Shown: piece after piece, positions 13,301 through 23,100 of the stretch
How the letters are laid out: every line of letters starts with the position of its first letter
Position numbering within the stretch: the stretch's first letter is position 1
Origin: Cyclospora cayetanensis
Taxonomy: Eukaryota > Apicomplexa > Conoidasida > Eucoccidiorida > Eimeriidae
DNA length: 64,000 nt
Assembly (NCBI RefSeq): GCF_002999335.1
Contig: NW_020312769.1
Coordinates: 1-64,000 of the forward strand
Direction: 5' to 3'
Made by a program: the position numbers and the translations under genes
The notes under the pieces: generated by a model
What the model was told of the DNA's origin: nothing
Databases searched by the model: none
What the model saw: only the letters and a program-made list of their open reading frames with translations

Positions 13301-13737
13301 AGGGGAGAGAGAAAGCGGCGACTCCAATTGGCTCGATATCGACATCATCGATACAACATTCGTGGAGGGCCACATTGATTTGCTCAAGTGAGATAACAAG
13401 GCATATGATGAAAAGCGCCCTTTATTGTCTAAGTTACATGCACACACGACGATAGACAGTATAGCAGCTTTGCTCCTTTTTCCGCTATCGATATAACTGT
13501 GGACGCGGTATCGCAGCTACACTCTCGTGCATATTTAATGTCCCTGCGACTACGAAATTTTCTGCTCTATATAGACATTCCTTCTATCAAATCAACCGGG
13601 AAATCGTCGATGACTTGCGGGAAATTATCGTCAACGGCGTTAGGGCCCACGCAAGGGTCTCACGACTGGACAGGAGAAGAGGCAACGTCTTCTGCTTCAG
13701 GGTTGCACCTGCATCGGTGAAGAGCCTCTATGGATAA
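7329..13737 (+). CDS. Membrane / MORN-like / DUF900 alpha/beta-hydrolase fusion, about 11 exons
   Basis: Exons: 7329-7919, 8288-8630, 8741-9249, 9698-about 10650/10780, 10929-11126, 11441-11591, 11930-12053, 12405-12603, 12829-13045, 13135-13387, 13575-13737. All joints keep phase except the exon 4 donor, which I could not place, and a weak GTCGGG donor after 9249. The N-terminus is charged, then exons 2-3 encode several hydrophobic segments (IILFLCFIVIL, VVQHILAAYLILEVAIF). A 17-Ala run follows, then a MORN-like stretch (HGYGEWLEDHELGERLN joined to GLWVHGIPVGPF). The last seven exons match DUF900 hydrolases: VIYIHGFN (oxyanion region), FVFSWKG, the nucleophile elbow LISHSAGARVL (Ser in S-x-S-x-G context), ISIYGDTRDQALAFS with the acid Asp, and WLDIDIIDTT...H near the C-terminus. 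This predicts a serine hydrolase tethered to a membrane; the substrate is unknown. The ATG at 7329 has a good context (cccATGG). Confidence 0.78.
9040..9090 (+). repeat. GCN repeat coding for 17 alanines
   Basis: Seventeen consecutive Ala codons (mostly GCT with GCC interruptions) in exon 3 of the MORN/DUF900 gene, between the membrane part and the MORN-like part. Mixed codons suggest a tolerated protein run rather than a freshly expanded microsatellite. Confidence 0.9.
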
Positions 13738-14608
13738 TGCGGAACGAGAAAAAATGGCACCGAAGGCAGCAGCTACAAGGAAATGATGTGCTTCCGCTGT
13801 GTGTGTAGAGTGAGTGTAGGCGGATTTAATCGTTGGAGGTGTTTTGGGTGCTGGTTTGCTCACTTGCTTATAGATGAAAGAGACGTCGAAAACGGGGAAA
13901 GAAGGAGGTACTGGCAGACTCGCTAGGCAAGCCGGCTAGGCGAAAAAGGACTGAGCAACAGCCTGCACCTGCTGTCGTGTGTTTCCATCACGACGTTTCC
14001 TAGGTTGCTTGATTTCCTTTTGAAATGGATAACCCTAATAAAGGAACAAGCGTTACATCCATCTCTTTCCTCTAATTCTTTCTATGCGTTCATCATTCTA
14101 TTGATCTCTATGCGTGCAAAGGGAAGTAAACGCCAAGTTCTTTGGCTACCCATCTTGCCTGCCCGTTCGAGACACGTAGTGGTGTAGCCCTCTCTAGCCC
14201 GTCAGCAGATGGTATCTCCTCATCTCAAATGTAACGACTCCTTTACTTCACGAGTACACTTCATTTGTAGAAGCATCATGCGTCGTTCGTAACACTTCGC
14301 GCAGTTTCTGAAAGCAGGGGCCTCGAGTGGCGAGCCCTCGAGTTGAGTCTGCGGGCGCCGTTTGGGCTCACTCTCTGCAGCAGACACCCTCCTCTCCTGC
14401 TTCCAGAGAGCCAAATAAAAGTCTCTTTGCCTGCTTGAGCGTTTTAAAATGCAGTTTTGGCGCCAGATAATTATTTTACCTTTCCGTTCCCCTAAGGATC
14501 CCTGCCGTTAGGGCCCCCCACAGATTAGCGCTCTGGGAAGGGTCTCTCCGTCTACGGCGCGGGCACCCCTTCCTCCCGCCTGTGCCCCCTGCGCCCCTTG
14601 TCAAAAAT
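13738..14608. other. Intergenic region
   Basis: About 0.9 kb between the hydrolase gene and the RAP gene. No convincing ORF, RNA gene or repeat was seen. It contains the 3' region of one gene and the promoter of the next. Confidence 0.55.
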
Positions 14609-17600
14609 ATGGCTTCCTTCCGGCTGCCGTTGAAGCCTCATCGGTGGGCCTCTGTCGGAAGGCGGTCCCCAGGCGCGAGCACAGGATTGGGTGCAGTGCC
14701 TGCTTCGAATGCTGCATCTCGATCGAGAGGCTCTTCTCCACAAAAGGTCACATCAAGGGCTCCTCACGGGGGCCTGCCATCCTTGCGCTGGCGCGGAAAC
14801 CCCACCAGGGAGCTTGTAGGAAGCTGCAAGGGGAACAGGCACCTTGGCACAGTGGCGCACTTCGAAGGGCCCCCTACTCTTGGGAAGTTTCCAGGGTCGA
14901 CGGTTGGGCAAGATGATGCAGGAGAGCCCTTGATCTCCAGAGATCCTTCTGGGGAGCCTCTTCCCACGGCTGAACTAGCAGCCCTAGTCGGTGAGGGCGC
15001 TGGAGGAGGCCCTCAAGGAAATCCTCTAGAGGCCTCCAGCGACGGTCTCTCTGGAGCCCCCAAGGCGGCCATCCCCTCCGTGGTGCACGCAACCTCCGCG
15101 CAGCTCTACGAGAGTGGGGTTTGCCTGGAAATGGACCGTTTGATTGGGAGCTGCATCGAGGTAGAAGATGTCCTCCAGCTGCTCGTTAGCCATAGGGGTG
15201 CCTTGTACGTGCAAAACCTCGTCACCGCCATCAAAGCACTAGCCGAGCTGACAACGAGGGCGGGACCTCAAGACACGGCAGGTGGTGGGAAGAGGGGCCC
15301 GCTTAGGGAGCACGGGGCTGAAGTTGGGCCTCAACAGCAACGGGAGGAGGAGCAGCAGCACCCGCATCCCCAGCAAGAAGACCAGTGCGAAGAGAGCAGC
15401 CGCGCTCATTCGAGTACTGCACTACAAGGCCCTCGTATGAGGGGCCCCCAGCCCCCTACGTGGCCGCGAGACGGCCGTTCCTTCGCTGCCTTCTTCGCCG
15501 CCCTTTCCACGGAGGAAGCTCATGCAGAACGGATTCACTCCCAGCGTAATGAAGCAGAGGATCTCCTTAGAGACCCGAGGTAAGAGCGGATAAGCCTGGG
15601 CAGTCTGTTTCCTCCAGCATACCGCCCGCCCTGCCTCGCTCTCAGCCTCTTCTGCATTCTTTCCCAACTCGTGTGTGCCACCACTCCCCTACTCCCCGCC
15701 CCCCATCTCGCACCCTTTCTCCTCGCGCGCTTGATCTTGCGATCTCCGCTCATTCGATTCACAGTCTTCATCGATCACCTCCCCCTCCTGGGTATCTGCA
15801 TGGCGCTTGCAGGTATCACCTTCTTCTTCAGGATTTGAGGACGCATCGTCGTCTCCTTACCTTTCAGGCAGCCGCAGAAGTCGCCCTCTCTCTCAGGGCC
15901 CTTCGGCATCCGCATTACCCCCTACTCTCTGCCCTCATTCCTCCCCTGACGAGAGGAGCACTCCCAGCGCTAGGGGGGGGCCCTGTCTCGGCGGGCGCTG
16001 AGGACACCCTTCCCAAGCGGCCCTTAGGAGCGACACATGTCCTTCAAATGCGGCAGCAGATTCATTTGCTCCTCGCAGTTGCCAACGTTTACAAGTGGGC
16101 CGGATATGCCCACTCCCCCTTCTTTGACAGGGTCGCTCGCATCCTTATGGCGGCTCCTGGGAGGGCCGCCCCTACGCTAGAGCCTTCAAGGGCGGACGCT
16201 CCAGAACATCCCGAGGGTCCCGACGCAGCAATGCAGCAGGGAAGAGTCGCTGAGAACAGGACAGAAGCAGCGCATAGAAGGCAGCCGTCGCAGGCACCTT
16301 TGGGGTTTGCTGAGGCACACTCCGCTGGTCCCCCACGGGAAGGGGTCTCTGCTGCTGAAGTGCTCCGGTACAGCCCCTCGTTACTCTGTGCCTCTCTAAG
16401 AGTTTTATCTTCTGTCACTCTTACCGATGCGCGTGCCCTTGGGGTTCTTTGTGCGGAGGGGGCCCGGGGGGCCCCCCTGGCATCTGCCGCGGATATCACG
16501 GGAATGTCCGTGGCTGCATCCATGGGGGCGCCCCGGGCCCGTGAAACTGTTGCTTTGTTGGAGGCAGTCGCTGAAGAGGTGCGCCGCCGCCCTGAGTCCT
16601 TTTCCCTCTCCGAGTTGTCTCACTGTGTCTCGTCTTTCCGTCGTGCACTCCTGCATATTCCTTCTGCGGCGGCCTCTCTGACGTCCAGAGCTACATCCCA
16701 TTTGCAGTTGGCAGCAAGGACCAGGCAAAGGGCCCTTCTGTCTCCTGACACGATCTGCACCCTTCTGAAAGACATTGTCTTTTTTTCCGATCCCTTGGAG
16801 ACGGACGGGAGCCTTCTTGGGGGTCATGCCCCCGCTGAGGCCAGCGACCCCTCTGAACCTCATGCACAGGAGAGACCGCAGGAAGCCCGCTGTGGCCAGA
16901 AAACTCTTACCGAGCCGCCATTAAGGCCCCTTTTAGATGCTGCAGTCGGCTACTTGGAAGAGGGAATTGATGGGATCACCCCAGGAGCGGCCGCTGATGC
17001 GGTTTTTGCGTTATCTACAGTTCCGGGGGCTCCAGGTAAGGAAGACGATACTTCCTTCCCACATGGCAGTCATGCACGTGTCTCCGACAGCAGAATGAGG
17101 CTTAGCACCAAAGGCTCGATCGCGTTTTCTGCTCTTGTGCTATTTAATCACGCAGAACGCTACGAGTACTTGTTGTCCTTCTTGTTTCGAAAAGTTGGAA
17201 GAGATACGTCGTGGGAGAAGGCGAAGGAGGAAACGTTCTGGATCTTCCTGTCTCAAAAGATCCTCTTTCCGTGGCTCCCGCATGAATTGCACCCCAGATG
17301 CGTTCGTGAAGGTGGGCTGACGAAAAGAAAATAACCCTGACGTGCTGCCCTTCCTTCGTCTTCTTTTGATGCACTTGGGTCACAGCGTCTTTCTTTGCGC
17401 GCTACTCTCTCCCTGGGTGACGTCATTTTCCTTGTCATCTTGTGCCTCTCTAAATGTACCGTATTGCTGCTTTCCCCGGTTAAGAAAAAATGGCCTCCTG
17501 CTGGTACAGCTGCCGCTTGTGCACGTGCTGGCGTTGACCTGTCTACCAGTGCTCAGCAAGTGCTGGTGCTGTCCCGGCGGCTACAGTTGGTGTACAAGCT

Positions 17601-18285
17601 ATGTTCCTGATGATGCTGCAGGGCTACGTGCGTGGTGCGTTTCTCGTGGCGGCTTGGGTTGTCCTTTTCCATGCGAAGTGTCTGAGGCTTCTTCCCTGCT
17701 TCGGGCCCTTGGGGTGCAGCACCAAAAAAGGATGCCCGTCAAATACAGCCCCTATGAGGCCGATATTGTCCTAAGAGCTGCAGACGGTTCCTTGTCGGGT
17801 AGGAATTCATGGTACCTCTGCGAATGCGAGCGCTGGGGCTACTGGACTTGGGCTTGCCTTTGTCACCGCTGTTTGCGACGGCTCTGTTTCTTACCTTTGT
17901 TTTAAGCTGCAGCTTGTCGTCCTGTTGTTGTCGCTGACTTCTGGCTACTTTTCAATCATCATCTATTTCACGTTCTTCCTTGCAGTACACTGTCCACCAT
18001 GCTCTGCTCTCAGCCTTGCTCGTGACGGACGACTGCGCCCGCAATTCTTTTTCCCTTTGTGGGGGGGCTCACCTACTGTCGACTCACCTCAAACACTTGG
18101 GCTTTTCTCGCGTGCTCGGCATCCCCAGAGGACCCTGGCGAATGGCTAACAGTGAAGGCAAGAAGCAGATCCTAATTAATCGCCTTGCAGCATTGGAGGG
18201 GGCCACCGTCAACCAGCAGCAGCGGCAGCCTGCTGGAAACGCATCGCAGGGAATCTCCTCTACTACCATGCAGAGAACTGCGTAG
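14609..18285 (+). CDS. RAP-domain protein, probably mitochondrial, multi-exon
   Basis: Exon 1 (14609-15579), exon 2 (15813-17035) and exon 3 (about 17147 on) join in phase at clean GT-AG introns (15580-15812, 17036-17146). The joints between about 17300 and 17990 are not resolved. The start is the ATG in aaaatATGGct. The first 40 residues are rich in R, S and A with few acids, like a mitochondrial presequence. The middle is a long helical, Leu/Ala-rich region (YHLLLQDLRTHRR, LCASLRVLSSVTL) like the repeats preceding RAP domains. The last exon (from 17988) carries GGAHLLSTHLKHLGF and VLGIPRGPWRM, then KKQILINRL, which fits the end of a RAP domain; YSPYEADIVL in the exon before fits its start. 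RAP proteins bind organellar RNA and are expanded in Apicomplexa. A role in mitochondrial rRNA processing or assembly is inference. Confidence 0.72.
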
Positions 18286-20179
18286 ACGCTATCTTTTTAA
18301 ATGCAATCATTGTCAACCACAGACCGCCGTTTTGTTAACCTTATAAACTTTTGATATCAGCGCAGTGGGCCGCTTAGCGTTCCCATAATGGCACTCTCTC
18401 CTTCTATCTTGTCCAGGCTAAATCGGTTATTACTTATTGCTTCCCAAGATTTTCCTCCCGCCGGCTATTCCACACAAGGTTCCTATCCAAGGAGGGAATG
18501 GCAGCCTGAGTTTATGGAACGGAACATTCTGAGCCCTGCCGGCAATCTCACATTGCACTGTTGACTCCAAACTCTCAGCGTACAATATTATTGTCTTCAC
18601 ACGTGGGTACAACAGAGTTGATGCAATCACACGAACAAGTGTGGTAGCTGCTTCTGCTTCTGCTTTCGCTAGTGGTGGTACTGCTGGTAGTGCTCTTATT
18701 GCCGCTGCCGTTTCTGCTATCCCTGCGAGGCAAGCTCTGCAGCATCAATAGTCCAAGCAAGAGCAGAGTATTGAATCCACTATTCGCTTCACATTTTTAA
18801 AAGCAAGATCCAGGACTAACGGCTATTGTAGCTGGATCCCTTGGATTTAGCATGTAAACTTAAGGGTTAGAGCACTGTTAATGGTGTGCAGCGCAGTACT
18901 ACTGTATAAAATTATTGTTCTGCGCAATTCTGGTCATCAACCAAGTCTGGAAATCCTTTATGACAGGATGCTTGAATAAGTGTATCGGGGCGCCTGAAGC
19001 CGCGGCCGCTGGTGAGGACGATACTAAGGATTTGGAAGGGTAAATGGATGTAATTTCTGCAGCTATACCTCAGCTCATCGTACTCTAGAGCATCCACCAC
19101 CTACGGTTTTAGAGCCCTCCTGGCTGTATCACTATATCATGCTTCCAGCAATCTCAAGAACCTCGTTCTGTCTTGACCGCCGAAATCACGAACTTCCAAC
19201 TTGCCGAGGTCGGAACCGTTCTCGCCCACATGCTCCTGCTTGCTAGGGTAGGCGTTGGAAGAAGATATACTTCTGATACTTAGATGGACTGGGATCCTGC
19301 CAGTTTGGCGGGGTGTGAGAGTTACAAGGAGAGTTGTGTGGTATCCAGTAGATGAGCGAATTTGTAGGCAATTCTCCAAACATGAAAAAAAGATAGTGCA
19401 CAGAGACATGTTGAATAATCGAAAATATTAATGCATTAGCAATGCGCAAGGGTGGCTCATTTTGCACTCCTTGGAAGCAATTCGACCACTCGCTATGCAG
19501 CAGTCGTGGGACTCACCTTTCCAGCTATCAATGCTATCATTATCGATTTAAAGAAGTGACTAGGGCCCTAAGCAGCAAACGGCATTATGTGTGTGAAATT
19601 ATTATAAATAGACCGAAACGGAAGCAGGATTGAGAGAACACATTGGAGCAGCAGTACGACCGATCCATGGTGGCTCTCGCTCACACTAAACTGCCACATT
19701 GGGGGAAGCAAAAGAAGTGTTCGCTCAGGCATTTAGGAACGCTTTGCTCTTACCGGGACTTTATAATTTTAATCATCCATTTGTTGTCTTCATCCCCCAA
19801 ACTAGCCGGCACTAGCTCCTAATTCTCTGCTCTCGAAGCACCAGCAGCAGCAGCCGCCATGGCTACTGGTTCGTCTCGATTGAAGGACAAGAGCAGCCAC
19901 TCTTCCTCCCGTCTCCCGCTTCCCTTTAAAGCAAGAAGCAGGAGTGCATTGCTGCTTGTGTATTTAAAGTCAGTAGCAGTAAGCGAGAAGAGTACTACGA
20001 AGGAAGCAGCGCCCTTCTTCCTGTACCACGAGCAAGCAGCTCATGCTGCTTGACCTGCGCGCCCTTTTTCTCTCATTTTCCCCTTATCTAGAGGCTTTCG
20101 AGGGGCCCCCAATGTCGGCTTGAGGAAGAAATTCATTGTTTTCCCCAGTGCATTGCCCTAGGGGTATCTGTAACGTGCA
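18286..20179. other. Intergenic region with one short ORF in ideal start context
   Basis: About 1.9 kb with no recognisable protein. A 64-codon frame at 19859-20053 (+) starts at an ATG in near-ideal context (gccgccATGGct) and is rich in S, K and R. It may be a small gene, an upstream ORF, or chance. The rest is AT-rich and featureless. Confidence 0.5.
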
Positions 20180-23100
20180 ATGCTGATGACATCACCGGGG
20201 AGCCCGCCGGGGAGGCGGTGGCTTCCCACAGGGCCTTGGCCTTTATCTATTATGCTCTCCTCTCTAATACTCGCAGTGCTTGTCAGTCTGTCTCCCTCCT
20301 GCACTCTCCATGCAGGAGCGCTTCCGGTAACTCCTCCTAGTGGGGGGTCAAGCTTCGTTGCGGGACCGGGTCCTACCCCTCGCCGTCTCCTCATTGGTTG
20401 GACGATCCGGCGGTTCTTTCTCACCAAAATGCCCGAGTCGCTGTTGGCAGAGAGATCACGGTCACTGCGGCTGATGGCTCCAGGGTGCGACTACGGCATG
20501 CAGTTCCTTTATTCAGCTGTCCTAGTCGCTGGCAAGCATTCTGGCTCACGTTCTTCCTTGATTGACACAAGTGTCGAGGACATTTTGATTGCATTTTTCC
20601 GTCTAGCGAATCTGGAAACCACCAGATTTCCTCTCCAATGGTATGCTATTGAAAATGCACTCAAACGCTCACATTCACGGGCAATACAAGTGGCCTTGAG
20701 GCGGCAGCAGGCCGAGCAGCAAGACTATGACAGTGATCCCAATAGAGAGAAGCCACTGGAAATCACCGTACCTGAGTTTACTTGGTTGCTAGGTCAGCAG
20801 GTGAGAGAATCAGAGTGGTTTTTTGATGGGAACACATTTCATAAACGAGGAGATTGCTCAATCCCTGAAAAGCTAAACGACCATCATTTGGGATTCATGA
20901 AGAGCCTGCCATTCAATGTACTTAGAGTTGCCCGCGGAATCGAAAGAGAAGAACCAAGCAAGACAGTGGCGCACCTTCTCGACGAACTCGCGCAGCGCGG
21001 CATCAAAACGGCGAGCGCCTTTCTTCTTAAAACAAATTTTTTGGATATACTGGTTTCCACCAGTGTGATTGATGAGACATTTCTGCAGCTGGATATTTTG
21101 TCAGAGTACATCTCGAACTGGGAAGCGTTTAAATCAAAAAAAGTTGTTCCTCCTTCTATTCCCTTTGGAGCTTCCACCGACATCTTGAAGACCCTTATGA
21201 ACAAGAAGTCACCGAAAGAGAAGTACCCAAAGTGCCCCACTATGAGGTGCTACGTTGAAAGTGTCTGGACTCAGAGAGCAGAGCACCCCCTAGACAAGGA
21301 TGCGAGACAGAAACAGGAGGAGGAAAAGAAGCCAAAGGAGCAGTCTAGCGAGTCCTTTGCAGAGCTCACGATTAGGAAGAAAACCGCTAACTCTCTCAAA
21401 GTGGTCGCCATAGGAAATACAGGACACGAAACTTTTCACAAGAGAAGCAGAAAGGTGTGGGACCGAGTCAAGAGCTTGCTAAGAGCTGATGAATTTATGG
21501 CCACGGTGGAGGCAATGAAGCAGTGGCATCAGAGGGAAGGCACAGATATTGCATTAGGGATAGGCGACTTTCTCAGTGAGCCTGGCATGCTCTCCGTCAG
21601 AGAGCCGGCGTTCAGGGAGAAGTGGCACGATGTCTTCGTCAAGGTAAAAGTGAACTTCTTATAGCACGTGTCGCTTCCTTTTGCCGCTTATCGTTTACAC
21701 CCACGGGTCTCTCTCTGTTTCATGCAGTGTATTTTTCTGCCCCTTGTGTTTTCTTCTATCGTGCTAGCCGTTCTACCTTATGAAACGGCGCTTTGCTTCT
21801 TGTGGGAATGCGCGACGAAGTCGAGTGGGCCGCGGTAGAGCGGTGTCTCGGGGTGTCATTTCTTTCCTTATGGTATTCACGTGTTCTGCGTCTATATCGG
21901 GCTCCCGTGGTGTGGAAATTTACTCCTCAGGAAGCGGGATTGAATATTCCGTGGTATATGGTGAACGGCGAAGCAGAATCTATTCTAACCCCATCGGCTT
22001 CTTATCGGTACCATTATACGAGGCAGGACGTGAACTCTCACAAACCAGACTGGCTACACAAGGCCGTCATTACGATGGTCGCCAATCTTACGAAGGCAGA
22101 TGGGGGAGCCGAAGACCAGGAATTCACTGTTCACCTTATTTCTATCGATACCTGGGCTCTCTTTGGCGGAACACCATTCTGTAAGAAAACGCATTTATTC
22201 TGTTCTCAACCAATTTCTGCTTTCACTATCGTTTTTACTTGGTCTCCTCCCTAGAGATCATGCATACCAGAGCAAATGCCCGAAGAGTTCGCTTTCGTAC
22301 TTACACGATCATTGCGTACATAAGCTCCTTGCATTTTGAATTATTTCCTTGATTGGATCTTCATAGTTATCCTGCCACTCGCACCATCTACTCATTTACA
22401 ATCTTCCACTATTTTCTCTGAGCTGCGTTTTTTTCATAGCTACTTTTTCCGTTTCTTCCTCACTATTCGCTCCATTGCAATTCCTCTGTATTCCAATTCT
22501 TCCACCACACTGCCCGCCTCTGCGGTGTTTGCTCAGATGATAACTTGGGGCACTACCAGGATAACATGATTGCGCTCAGCAATGCGTTGTTCCATTCTGC
22601 AAAATCAAAGGCAGACTGGATTATCGTGCAGGGTCACTATCCTTTAACATCTACTGCACCAGAAGCCGAAGAGGCTCGCTTCTCGTACATTGATGACATG
22701 GTGAAGAACGGCCGACCCAGGGGCCCTGAACACCGGCTTGTTGAGTTGTTGACTGCCTACCAAGTAGATGCTTACGTATCAGCCCACGACCATGCTCTGG
22801 AGTATCTGACAATGTCCGACTTGGATAAAAACAGCACTCTTGCATTCATCACCAGTGGAGGCGGAACACGCATCATGAGTGGTATTTTAGGGAGAGGCTG
22901 GATGGGGGTCATCCGGGGCAAACTCTTCCCAGTTCTCTGCTGGTCGGGTAAAAGGATTTTCTACAAACTTGACCCCGGTGGTTGCAAGCCGTCAGAAAAG
23001 GATCAGGCGCTAGCGTACAAATTTTACGCACCACAAGGGCCCAATTGGAAGATTAGTGTGAAGGAACGGATCTTGAACACTGTGGGCTTCGCTTCAATGA

